Positions 22,427-32,981 of a stretch of 64,000 nucleotides of DNA are shown in pieces (the stretch's first letter is position 1; every line of letters begins with the position of its first letter). Under the pieces are notes generated by a model. That model was not told where the DNA came from. It saw only the letters and a list, made by a program, of their open reading frames with translations, and made no database searches. The position numbers and the translations under genes are program-made. The stretch covers positions 94,542,397 through 94,606,396 of the forward strand of contig CM044305.1 of assembly GCA_024291935.2 (NCBI GenBank), given 5' to 3'. This DNA is from Okapia johnstoni (taxonomy: Eukaryota > Chordata > Mammalia > Artiodactyla > Giraffidae).

Positions 22427-22879
22427 TTTACCTATTTCACCTGCCTGCCCTCCAGGTAGGCACCACACAGGAAAACAGATAGACTCCTTCCCCCCCAAAA
22501 CGACCTCCTCCTGTAATATGAGTCAAAGAATGCCAAGTGGTTTGGGAAACACTTTCCCAGCTGGTTCTTCCTACTCCCTTCCTGACCACCCACAAAGTTC
22601 CCTCTTGTATAGGGTCTAATTGTCTCTAATCTAGCTTTAACTTCTTGTAATTACCCTCAATTAGGAAATAGAGCCTGCAGAACACACTCCTCGTGGTTAA
22701 GACATGGATCCAGAGTAGAAGTGTAATTACTTTTTGGCCTCTCAAGGGTTCTGCCTAGCCTTCTGTGCAGACATACAGAGTGGAAAGGCTACATCTGCTC
22801 CATCCATACATGTCTTTCATTCTTGAATCCGGGTTTCTGAGATAGTTGAGGGGTTGGTTTGGTGTGTTGGCTATATGGA

Positions 22880-23342
22880 AATTTTTTAAAAATCTGCTAG
22901 TCTAAGCTCAACTGGGCTTAGAAACCTTTAACTATTTCCCATTGCCCTTAGGAAAAAGTCTGAATGCCCCATGGAAGTGACCAACATTACCTGTCAACTT
23001 TCAAGGATCTGTAGCCCATCTAGAGTCTGTTCATGGCCAAAAAAGATATAACCCTTCTCTTAGTCTCATATTGTGTTGCTTTTTTGCTCTCTGAACTCAT
23101 TTCCTTCCTGGATGTTCCTCAAACCTGCTTGCCTCCTCATAACTTTCATGGAGGCTATTCTTTCTCCCCTGCCTTACTTCACTTTTTACTTGGCTCATTC
23201 TCTGAGTTCCACCCAGTCTCTTTATCATATGCTCTTAGAGCATCCTAGCTTTTTCACTTTTTCTTTCTTTCTTTCTTTATTTTTTCTTTTTCACTTTTTC
23301 ATTATAAATTTCTCACAGCTGCACTAGAATATTCTGCATGAG

Positions 23343-23389
<47 letters not shown>

Positions 23390-23515
23390 CATCCTCTACC
23401 TGGACCATAAACGGCACAAGGCAGGATCTGTGTCTCTTTTGTTTGAATACTACATCCCTAGTGCCCAGCACAGAGCTCAACTAGGAATAATTGTTCAATA
23501 AATACTTGTTCATAA
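22880..23515 (+). mobile_element. L2 LINE remnants with microsatellites
   Basis: L2-like text (gaaaccttta..tttcccattg at the left, cagcacagagctcaactagg and gttcaataaatacttgttca at the right). It is interrupted by TTTC runs near 23263-23290 and a (TA)n tract at 23349-23385. Confidence 0.6.
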
Positions 23516-23639
23516 AAGGATGAAAAAGAGCCATCTAAAGTTATTTTATTTATTTGATAAAGCATTATGTTCCTCTCACTCAAGATGTAGTTATTTAATC
23601 TTGTTGTGAACTAGTTAGTTTCACTCTGTTCCCAAAACC

Positions 23640-24060
23640 ACAGAGTACCTCCCTATTCCGTGTCAATCATCACACAACTCTGTGTAATTTCCCCGAGGGA
23701 ACTGGAGGAGGGTGTAGGGCTCAGGACAACTCATCCCTACTGGTGAGAAACACATCAAAGTGCATGTCCTTCTCACAGTGATAGTACAGCTTCCCTACTG
23801 AACACAAAAGGCAGCACTTTTTTTTTATTATGGTGCTTTGGTTGATACGCTGCTCCTGCAGTGTGAATAGTCTTTCTCTATTCAGTGAAACATTATGTTA
23901 ATGATTGGACAGAGTAATTAACAGCAGATCAGATTACATTTTCATGTCTCTGTACAAGCCAAAGAGAAATTATCCTCATTAACCCAATCAGTACAAACTG
24001 TCATACTAGATTAGAAGAGCTCCAGCTTCAATTTATACCTTAACCCTCGCTGTTTTGGCC
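23640..24060. promoter_or_regulatory. candidate OR-cluster enhancer
   Basis: A repeat-poor block about 2.5 kb past OR pseudogene 1. At 23685-23700 a homeodomain core TAAT sits two bases from CCCCGAGGGA, which fits the EBF consensus YCCCNNGGGR. More homeodomain-type sites follow: ttaatgattgg, gtaattaacagc, cattaaccc. Known OR enhancers carry closely spaced LHX2 and EBF sites, so this is a plausible candidate. One such site by chance in 64 kb is not unlikely, so the claim is tentative. Confidence 0.3.
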
Positions 24061-24068
24061 AGATGGCT

Positions 24069-24104
24069 TGCTGGTACCTCCGTGCTGGTACTTTGCTGGT
24101 ACTT
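24069..24104. repeat. three tandem TGCTGGTAC(C/T)T units
   Basis: Short direct repeats at 24069-24079, 24083-24093 and 24094-24104. Confidence 0.85.
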
Positions 24105-24559
24105 TCCTCATTCAGGAAAGAGGGAGAAGAAATCTGGAATGAGCAAGTCAAGGTAAAGAAGAAGCAACACGGACTTCAGTCTTACCTTAAAAGAAGTTTG
24201 CCAACAGTACTTGCTTCAAAATTAAGAACACATCCATGTTAGATTTTTTTATACAAGGTGGCTAGGCTAGGATGTGGGGGAGACTGCATGGCTCTCAAGG
24301 CAATGGTACTAATTGTGAAAGGTTATAACTGTGTTCCAGAGTATCATATCTGGAGCTAGAACTCAGAGAGAGGACCTAAAGACAGATTTCAGTACCTTAA
24401 GAGTAGAAGACTGCCAAGAGTTAGATAAGTATCATTAGGAACCCAAGCAAATGAATTGGGGGTCAGAGTGGGATTCACAGGCTAATTTTAGTACAAACCA
24501 AGAATAGAGGCAAACAATATTTAGGGCTTTCTGGCAGGGGGCTCCACTGTTTCTAAGCT

Positions 24560-24688
24560 TTACTGTTTCTTCTGCTTCTCAAGTACTATAGACTCTTCAA
24601 ATTTATCTTCGATGCCCAACTTCATCTGTAGTGCAAGATCATTCCTGGCATAAACATCAATGAAGACAAAAGCAAAGTGTGGGGACAT
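24560..24688 (-). other. small ORF resembling a protein C-terminus
   Basis: A 42-codon minus-strand frame from ATG at 24686-24688 to TAA at 24560-24562. It ends in a charged, helical-looking tail (LGIEDKFEESIVLEKQKKQ) that looks more protein-like than neighbouring chance frames. There is no recognised family and no poly-A trace was found. It may be a terminal exon, a degraded processed pseudogene, or chance. Confidence 0.2.
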
Positions 24689-24689
24689 G

Positions 24690-25374
24690 ATGTCTGGTAT
24701 CACTACTCTTCTAGCTGGTCAAGATTAGTGTTTAATAAAACTGATATCAAATGGTGTTTCACAGTACTGCTAAAGTAATTGGAGGGATTATGTGACAAAG
24801 TCATCGAAATTTACATATACAAATGAGAGTTATCCCTTTCATTGAAGTCCAGTGGGAAGCTATATACTTATTCCATTGATTCTAAAAACAAAATCAATGG
24901 AACTTATTTTTGAGTATTTTCTTTAGCTCCTTAGATACATTCTATTGAATTTCCTCAGCTGAGATTAACTTTCATCTTCTGAGGATGGATTTACATTCCA
25001 CAAATGGTCAAAAGTTCCTTTGAGTTTAGTCTGATAAGTAAAGTCTTTGGAGATTGAGGGTATCATTCAAATAATGATTATTATTATTGTTATTATCTTT
25101 ATTATTCTTAACATTATGAGTTGTTATATGTTGTCCAGGTTTACAGGTCAAATCAGAGATGGCCACAATCTAAAGATCAGATAGGCCATCAGGGCTTACA
25201 TTAGCTCTAAGAAGAACTTAAGTATTATGAAATGAACTCAAGGAGGTGACCAAACTGTCAGGGACACCTGGAAGTGGCAATAGTAGAAGTCAACGCAAGA
25301 AATAGGCAGAAGGAATCCAGGAGTTCCCAGAGCAGATGGAAGTATAGTTCTAAAGTAAGGGACAGAGTCCTGCT
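24690..25374. other. intergenic, no gene recognised
   Basis: AT-rich, with a short imperfect (TTA)n stretch near 25080-25110. Nothing else is recognised. Confidence 0.5.
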
Positions 25375-25382
25375 ACAAAGGA

Positions 25383-25601
25383 ACTTCCTCAGTGGCTCAG
25401 AAGTAAAGAATCAATCTGCAATGCTGGAGACACAGGAGACCTGGGTTCAATCCCTGGGTAGGGAAGATCATCTGGAGAAGGGAATGGCTACCCACTCCAG
25501 TATTCTTGCCTGGAGAATTCCATGGACAGAGGAGCCTAGCGGGCTACAGTCTGTGGGGTCACAAAGAATCGGACACGATTGTGTGACTAACACACACACA
25601 T
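25383..25601 (+). mobile_element. Bov-tA SINE, sense
   Basis: A SINE with a diverged head (cttcctcagtggctcag) and standard body, ending in a short CA run. It is flanked by ACAAAGGA at 25375-25382 and ACAAGGA at 25602-25608. Confidence 0.92.
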
Positions 25602-25608
25602 ACAAGGA

Positions 25609-26989
25609 TTAGAAAGGCACAAAGAGAGGCAAATCAGAATGCTACTCTCAGGGGAAATGGATTGTCAATTGGGGTACCAAATAAGAGATTTGGATTCTAG
25701 AAGAAGTTATAGGAAATTAAGCAGGACTCCAATAAATTTATGGGATGCAAAAGTCAGAGTAAGACTGAATTTCTACTATGTCTCATGTGCAAGACTATAA
25801 TTATTCCAAGAGCCAAGGACAGAGCTGAACCCACAGGGATTTTTGAATGCCCTTAGGCATAACTAAAATTGAAAATTGCCAACCTCAGCACTGTTGTGGT
25901 GAAAAAGCCAGGCACATAATTCTAATAGTACTATAGAATGAATACCCTATTAGCCTGACTGCCTGTCTTTGAGAATTAAATTCTACATGGATAGTATAAT
26001 CATTGTTAGCAGAATAGTATCATTGTTGGAAGAATAGTTATCCTCATGTGTAGTTGGGTCCTGCACCCATTTTTGGATCTCTGGCACACTGAACTTGCCT
26101 CTGAGGTTTCTAGCACTTTCACTTCTTCGATATACTAGAAAAGCCATCTGCCACCCTGGTTACTATTCTGCTTGAGAATGCTTTGTTTTATCCAACTTCC
26201 CTTGAAAGTTTAGTACAAATGTCAAGTCCTTCCTGTTTTCATTCGTCACTCAAAATGCACTAATATCTTTTCAGAAACTTGCCTGAGTTTAGGGTTTCTT
26301 CCAGAACAAGTTAGCTTCTTCATCCAAATTGGATTCCCAGCCAATGTTCTTACTATTGCAAGGCATTAAGACATTTAACAAAGCAAATCTTTGACTTTTT
26401 CATTATTTCCATCAAGGTCCTATCAATGATTGGAAGATCAATTCGTACATCTTTCCTGAACCAATTCTTGCTCTTCATAAGAGCAATTCTTGCTATTCAC
26501 CCCCTCATAAGTATCTCTTAACACTTGCGAATTCATTTCACACAGTATTGATACTGATCCTTTGCTCTAAACAACAGCCACTTATTTTTTCAGTGACATG
26601 AAAATAGCATGAATTTCACCACCAGTGCTAGCTAGTGCACGACTGATTGGCTGATGTTGACAGTTTTGTTCCTGAAAATTAAAGCATGTTTCCAATTTGG
26701 CCTTGGTCACAGTTTCAAACATTGAGCAATAACTTCCATTTGGATTGCATAGCGGTAGATTCAAGGATGATTATTTTAGAAATTAGGACACTTATGTTGT
26801 CCTTTCTCTTTCATGCATTTTGTAATCATCATCCCAGGCCAGGACTAGCTGAAGGTCATTGCTCCATGGGCTTGAACATAGGTAAGCAGGGCTTTAAAGA
26901 ACCCCTGAGTCTCAGCTTAGTTACTGACATGTACCTGTTATAGCACCCAAGAATATTTGTCTTATCCAATCTCTTGAAGAACTACAGTA
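25609..26989. other. intergenic, no gene recognised
   Basis: No recognised gene or repeat. Short frames at 26582-26764 (-) and 26686-26943 (+) overlap each other and have no domain features. Confidence 0.45.
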
Positions 26990-27210
26990 CATGGTAATGG
27001 TTAAGCTAGCAAGCTGTGGAGTTAGAACTGGGTTTGAAACCTAATTTCACCATTCACTACCTTGGTTAAATGAATCACTTTAACCGAATCGCAGTTTCCT
27101 CATTTATACAATGAAATGATATCTACCTGCAAAGTTCACAAGGCTCCAATGAAAGAATATATGTAATACACTTAGCCTGATGCCTAGCACATATTGAGCT
27201 GTCTACTATT
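26990..27210 (+). mobile_element. MIR SINE, sense
   Basis: MIR features in order: ctgtggagttagaactgggt, gcagtttcctcatttataca, and cctagcacatattgagctg at the 3' side. Confidence 0.8.
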
Positions 27211-27727
27211 AATGGGTGGGAAGACCAGTCTGACTTAATGAAAAGTCAGAATTTCTTTCAAAGCTATAAGGGGATACTACTAATACTGACTCTTCTTTTT
27301 CAGGAACTCGCTTCACAGAGAAATGCCAGAAACATATTCCATTCCAGTTGTGCTCCAAAGGGAGGCTGAGACTCTCTCAGGCTTGTGGAGTATATTCTTG
27401 GTTCCTTGGAACATGACCCCACACTCATTTTTCCGAGCTAAAGACACTGCTGACCTTTAACTTCCCCACTAAAAATGGCCTTGGCTCTCTCTTTTCTTAA
27501 CTGTTACTGCCACTAGCTAAGGACTGATGGCTTCCATTAGTTCTCTATGTCTCTGTATACCAGGCTGACTTTATTCAAATGAACTTCTTTCTCAGTGGAC
27601 TGATTAACTGAGGTCTCATTGTTTGTTATTGTTACTTCCAAATATATACAGTGAATTGTTTTACCAAGTAGATGGCTTAATGGGATCCATACTAATAAAT
27701 AGATAAATGTAGTCAAGTTTCCAACTC

Positions 27728-28275
27728 TGAATATTCATTGAAAGGACTGTTGATGAAGCTGATGAATACTTTGGCCACCTGATGTGAAGAACCAACTCAC
27801 TGAAAAATACTCTGATCTGGGAAAGATTGAAGGCAATAGGAGAAGGGGGCGGCAGAAGATGAGATAGTTAGATAGCATCACTGACTCAATGGACATGAAT
27901 TTGAGCAAACTCCAGAAGACAGTGGAATACAGAGAAGCCTGGCATGCTACAGTCCATGGCATCAGGAAGAGTCAGACACGACTTAGTGGCTGAACTGCTG
28001 CTGCTAAGTCACGTCAGTCGTGTTCGACTCTGTGCAACCCCATAGATGGCAGCCTACCAGGCTCCGTCGCCCCTGGGATTCTCCAGGCAAGAACACTGGA
28101 GTGGGTTGCCATTTCCTTCTCCAATGCATGAAAGTGAAAAGTGAGAGTGAAGTCACTCAGTCGTGTCCGACTCTTCGAGACCCCATGGACTGTAGCCTAC
28201 CAGGCCCCTCCGTCCATGAGATTTTCCAGGCAAGAAGACTGGAGTGGGGTGCCACTGCCTTCTCCGAGTGACTGA
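27728..28275 (+). mobile_element. BovB 3' fragment, sense, split by BOVA2
   Basis: A sense BovB 3' end begins gaatattcattgaaaggact and runs to its terminal cgacttagtggctgaac near 27998. A BOVA2 SINE then interrupts it, and the tail resumes as agtgactgaacaacagc at about 28267. The repeated AGTG(G/A)CTGAAC is the duplicated target inside the BovB tail. Confidence 0.9.
27999..28266 (-). mobile_element. BOVA2 dimeric SINE, antisense
   Basis: Two Bov-A monomers in reverse (each with a tccgactct or ttcgactct core and a ctccaggcaag or ttccaggcaag segment), joined by atgcatgaaagtgaaaagtg. The element starts with CTG units. It is inserted in the tail of a BovB. Confidence 0.93.
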
Positions 28276-28999
28276 ACAACAGCAACAAATACTTGCTTCC
28301 TACGTAAATGAAACACATTACCCATGTGGTTCTAAGATATTAATTTACCACCAACTATCTCATTTCTTTTTGTAGCTGGTGAAATAGTAAACTCCTAACC
28401 TTGTTTATAAATAAGACAGTCTCATATTATAAAGGAGGGAAATCCAAATGAATGAGGTTGAGTTTGTCTATATTAACCCTAACTATAATGATATGTCACT
28501 TATCTGAAAGTTCCCTTCCTAGAAACCATACTTGTCTAATACTTTCAAAGCTAAATTCTAAAAATTAACCTTTAAAAACCTTACAGCAGCAAAATTTGTA
28601 TAGATAATATAAAATCCATACATCAAAACGCATGCAGAGTACTTACCGAAAAACTCCTAAGGCTCTCAGTCTTACTTTATACACAACTGTAACTCAGCAT
28701 GGTTTGCGAGCCTAGGATAGACTAGAAGACATCAAAGGGCTACTGGAGGCATAAACAATATAATCAGCAAGCAAAAACTTTAGAAAGAAGACAGGATACA
28801 TCTTTAAAAATAAGAGAGCCTGTGGCCATTTATTGGATGATTAAACAGGCTGATACACTAAGAACACACTTTATATTCCACCCCAACTCAATGATTAGTG
28901 TCCATAGAAATGACCTGGAGTCAACTTGAACAGGGCAATCTGTGTCAGGTCCAGTTGGCATGAAAAGATAGGGATGGACAAAATAGATAAGGAGATTAA
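28276..28999. other. intergenic, no gene recognised
   Basis: AT-rich with no recognised elements. Confidence 0.45.
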
Positions 29000-29210
29000 G
29001 AAATATAAACTTTCAGCTTAAATATGTCGGGGGATGTAATGTACACATAGGGTATATAGTCAGTAATGTAACAGTTTTGTATGATGATGGATGGTAACTG
29101 GTTTCATTGAGATGGTCATTTCATAATGCATACAAATATCAAATTGCTGTGATGTACAGTTGAAACTAATCTAAATATTATATGTTAATTATAAATAACT
29201 TTTAAGACCA
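29000..29210 (+). mobile_element. old L1 3' end, sense
   Basis: L1 3'-end text (gatggatggtaactgg, gatggtcatttcataatgca, tgttaattataaataac). The same family as the copy near 45.4 kb. Confidence 0.65.
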
Positions 29211-29222
29211 TAGAGACATCCA

Positions 29223-29376
29223 TTTGAAACAATTACAATGCAAAGAACTTGGCCACTGCAAGCACACTTCTATTATCTGAGACATGTACTTGCAAACATT
29301 TCCTTGCCAGCCAATGCCAAACAGATCAGGTGTTAAGGTATCTGCCAACCAAGCATGTCACACTAGGCTCTGCCAG
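29223..29376. repeat. diverged direct repeat, copy A
   Basis: Aligns with 30723-30873 in the same orientation, sharing blocks such as tatctgccaaccaa and gtcacacta. Identity is roughly three quarters by eye. It matches no retroposon I know. Confidence 0.7.
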
Positions 29377-29416
29377 CCTGGCTTCAATGAACAGATAAGG
29401 GTTTGTAATGAGCACA

Positions 29417-29434
29417 TTATTTACATGTAAATAA
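29417..29434. promoter_or_regulatory. 18-bp perfect palindrome, forkhead-like
   Basis: TTATTTACATGTAAATAA is its own reverse complement. Each half contains the TATTTAC/GTAAATA core bound by forkhead factors. It lies in a repeat-free stretch. The sequence is certain; the function is inferred. Confidence 0.35.
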
Positions 29435-30318
29435 AGCAAATGATGGTGAGATATTCATGAAACTTTTTCTCTCCCCTCCCTGGAGTGGCACACATGGGAA
29501 TATTAGCAGTGTAGGTGGTGTCCCAGTTATTAACAACTTGGAGTTAATGAGGTAGCTGTTTTGCTGCATCTGTGTGTGGTGGGGGAGGGGGTTATTCTCT
29601 AGGGATAAAGCCTAAAACTCCAGAGAGTTTATTAGACAAAAAAGATACTTGGGGCTGGTCATTTTGCCATATCACTTTTCAGAAGAAATGTGTTCCAGCA
29701 AAAAAGGAAGATATTGGGAAGGAAAAGTTATTTTTCCAGGTTTCTAATGAAGTCAGGGAATTTCCTCTCACATTGTTACCAATAGTACACATACCCTCTT
29801 GGGGGTGGGGTGGAGAAGTGCAAAATAATAGCCTCCCAAGGAGCTGTTATGGACTTGCTTTTAATAACTCCCCCTGAGCACATCTCCCAGTAAAGTTCTT
29901 TGTAGTTAAAATGCCTCCTTTAACTAAGTCATGTGCCACCAATTAAAACCACCAAATTCTGCAGTGAATGCTGCACTAATTCCTTAATTCTAAAAATCAG
30001 TCTGCAAAGGAAGGAAGGAAAATGACGAAAGAAAGGGAGCCACTTACAAACTTATCTTCAGGCAGTGCACAGGTTGCTTGTAAGTAAATGCACTGTGTGT
30101 GTATCTACACAGAATGATTTTTGTGCATTTTGTAGGGAGACATTTATATGAAAGATGGTGTGTGTGTATATATTCATACCCATATAGATCTGCACATATA
30201 TGGATAATCTGACTGTCTATGTAAATAGAATGTTTACACTGGGGCCATTTAGTGGAGGGATAAAGAGTTTAATATATTTCGACATGGCTCCTAACAACAG
30301 CCTATGTTTAAGCCCAGC
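29435..30318. other. repeat-free intergenic block
   Basis: No recognised retroposon or gene. Together with the flanking repeat pair it is one of the longer repeat-poor stretches and a fair place to look for conserved non-coding sequence. The 101-codon frame at 29572-29877 lacks domain features. Confidence 0.4.
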
Positions 30319-30329
30319 CCCCAATAATG

Positions 30330-30628
30330 CTGCTGCTGCACCTGCTGCTGCTGCTGCTGCTGCTGCTAAGTCGCTTCAGTCGTGTCCGACTCTGTGCGAC
30401 CCCATAGACGGCAGCCCACCAGGCTCTGCCGTCCCTGGGATTCTCCAGGCAAGAATACTGGAGTGGGTTGCCATTTCCTTCTCCAGTGCATGAAAGGGAA
30501 AAGTGAAAGTGAAGTCGCTCAGTCATGTCCGACTCTTAGCGACCCCATGGACTGCAGCCTACCAGGCTCCTCCGTCCATGGGATTTTCCAGGCAAGAGCA
30601 CTGAAGTGGTGTGCCATTGCCTTCTCTG
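30330..30628 (-). mobile_element. BOVA2 dimeric SINE with (CTG)n, antisense
   Basis: A reverse-oriented dimer starting with about ten CTG units (30330-30366). It is flanked by a perfect 11-bp duplication CCCCAATAATG at 30319-30329 and 30629-30639. The poly-Ala and poly-Ser frames across it are triplet-repeat artefacts. Confidence 0.96.
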
Positions 30629-30722
30629 CCCCAATAATGAGTGCCCTTAAAGATGGCTTGGAATCATTCAGAAAAAGCTGTATCAGGCTCATTTTGGTAT
30701 AAGAAAACCAAAAGCTATCTTT

Positions 30723-30873
30723 TTGAAGCAAATTATAAAGGACATTTTTATTTCAAGTGGTGCTTCTATTATTTGGGACATGCATGTATAAAGAGCTTCT
30801 TTCCCAGCCAGACGCAAACAGATTAAGTGTTTCAGTATCTGCCAACCAAAGCAAGTCACACTAGATTCTGTCA
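30723..30873. repeat. diverged direct repeat, copy B
   Basis: The partner of 29223-29376, about 1.5 kb downstream and in the same orientation. Confidence 0.7.
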
Positions 30874-31697
30874 CTGTGGGTATGGGTCTCTGTGTGAACA
30901 TTTTGTCTGTGGTGTGTGCATGGATGCATATGTGTGTTTGTGTGTGATTGCTCCAGTTAGGGTGTGTTTATACATGTAGAAATGGGCAGATGTGAGGAGA
31001 TGTACATTTTTTAATGAATTCAATCTGACTTGAACACCTGGTTTCCACTAGCATCTTACTTTGATTATCATTTTTCCTAGTTTCCCATTCTGGTTCTCTA
31101 TTTTGCCTTTTTCAATGGAGGCCCCGTGGGTCAAATTTGGCTCGGTTAGAGATTGCCCGGATTACCTGACCCTGCCCACCTGTTGAGCCTAGCAATCCCA
31201 TCACCCCACCCTGTAGCCTCAACTGCATCCTCTTGCCAAAGCCGCCACCTGTTCTTTGGTCCATTCTGGCCAGAGCTACTTCCTTGAAACTGACCTAATG
31301 ACTCTGCTTAGGCTAAGTTAAGCACTAGTCCTGGCAGAACTAAGGGCAGAAGTAAGGTGACAAGGTTGGGCTGCAGGTCTCAGCATGGTATGAACCAGGC
31401 TCCCCTGAGGACAGTAGGAACCTGGATGCATGAGAGGCTGCCTGATGTGGGGAGTACTGATGTGGGGTGGGGGGAAGCACACCAGAAGCTTCCAGGGTCC
31501 TTGATCCAAAGAGACAACCAAGTGAGGTGAAATGAGAGCCAACTGTGAAAGGTTGTTGGAAAGTAATCAGTGGCAGGAAGGAAGAAGAGGAGAGAAGCGT
31601 GAAAGCAAATATGGAGGTCTTGGAATAGCATTCCAAAGAGAGCTAAGAAGTCCCAATGCTGTCCCTAGGAACACACGGGACAACTATTCATTGAGAG
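30874..31697. other. intergenic, no gene recognised
   Basis: Contains a TG-rich stretch (about 30905-30950). Several overlapping minus-strand frames at 31318-31636 lack domain features and reflect composition. Confidence 0.45.
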
Positions 31698-31713
31698 ACT
31701 ACTACGTGTTAAG

Positions 31714-31920
31714 GGTTTCCCAGGTGGCTCAGCAGTAAAGAATCTACCTGCAATGTAGAAGACTCAGGTTCAATCCCAGCTTGGAAGATCCCCTGGAGAA
31801 GGAAATGGCAACCCACTCCAGTATTCTTGCCTGGGAAATCCCATGGACAGAGGAGCCTGGTGGGCTACAGTCCACGAGGTCACAAAGAGTTGGACACGAC
31901 TGAGTCACTAAACAACAACA
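31714..31920 (+). mobile_element. Bov-tA SINE, sense
   Basis: The head ggtttcccaggtggctcagc leads to a cactaaacaacaac tail. It is flanked by ACTACTACGTGTTAAG at 31698-31713 and ACTACTACATGTCAAG at 31921-31936; the two copies now differ at two positions. Confidence 0.95.
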
Positions 31921-32129
31921 ACTACTACATGTCAAGTACTTGCCAGGCACTGGGCATATCTCAGTAAACAGGACATAGTCCCTTCTTTCAAGGAGTAAGC
32001 TTCATATTTGAGGTCAAGAAGCAAGTTGTTTTTAATATTTCTCTGTGAGAAGTTCCACAATAGATATGAGAAAACTTTTCCTGGAAAAATGGAGTTAGGC
32101 AGGTGAATAGTGGGGAGGAGAATGAACAT

Positions 32130-32440
32130 TTAGAGGCCACCCTTTGGCTTCAGGATAAAGTCCAAATTCCTTGGCTTGGAATAGAAGGCCCTTCATGAAC
32201 TGGCTCAGCTTCTCAGTTCTCAGTTGTCACCACCGTTGCCCACACATGCTAGATCCAGCCATGTTGGATCACTTGCAGTATCTTGGACATGCACACTCTC
32301 TTTCACGTCCAAACCACTGCAGATGATCACTTTATATGGAATGGCTCCCCAGGCCCCACCCATGCAATCCTACTTATTTGATTCAGCTCAGATAACACCT
32401 CCACTGGGAAGTCTTCCCTTAACCTGACCAACCCCTTGCC
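32130..32440 (+). mobile_element. L2 LINE fragment, sense
   Basis: L2-like run: ggataaagtccaaattcctt, aggcccttcatgaactggct, gattcagctcagataacacc, tgggaagtcttcccttaacc. Confidence 0.75.
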
Positions 32441-32458
32441 TCAGATTGGTTTGGATGC

Positions 32459-32896
32459 CTGTATTAATTTGCTAGAGTTGCCATAACAAGTACCATAAAT
32501 TGAGTGTACTAAACAACAGAATTTTTTTTTCTCGTAGTCTGGAGGCCAGAAGTCCCAGATCAAGACAGCATTGATTCCTTCTGAGGGCAGGAAATATCTG
32601 ACCCATGTCTCTCTCCTAGTTTCTGGTGGTTTGCTGGCAATCTTTGGTGCTTCTTAGCTTCTAGACATATCACTCCAGTCTCTGCCTTCATCTTTATGTG
32701 GTGTCTTACTGTGCGTGTGTCTTTCTGTCTGAATTTCCTCTTTTTATAAGAGCACCAGTCATATTCCAGAAGACTTCATTTTAACTTGATTACCTCTGTA
32801 AAGACCGTATCTCCAAATAAGGTCACATTCTAAGACAGTGTGAATTAGGATTTCAACATATCTTTCTTTGGGGAACAAAATTCATCCGATAACAAT
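32459..32896 (+). mobile_element. ancient LTR-type repeat
   Basis: A common old mammalian repeat starting tgtattaatttgctagagtt and containing caaataaggtcacattctaa. It has TG at the start and CA at the end, as an LTR would. I place it with the MaLR/ERVL group only tentatively. There are no internal retroviral genes. Confidence 0.5.
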
Positions 32897-32981
32897 GACT
32901 CTCTCTCTCCCCAGCACTGACATAGGAAGTTATACTTATAGTATTAATCAACCTAATTATAACTTTCTGTTTACTTAGGGG

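Noticed and set aside
30200..30526. poly-Ala and poly-Ser frames
   Set aside because: Caused by the (CTG)n end of a BOVA2 SINE.
32459..32896. possible host exon in the cataac..caaataaggtcacatt region
   Set aside because: The text is a widespread old mammalian repeat with LTR-like ends.
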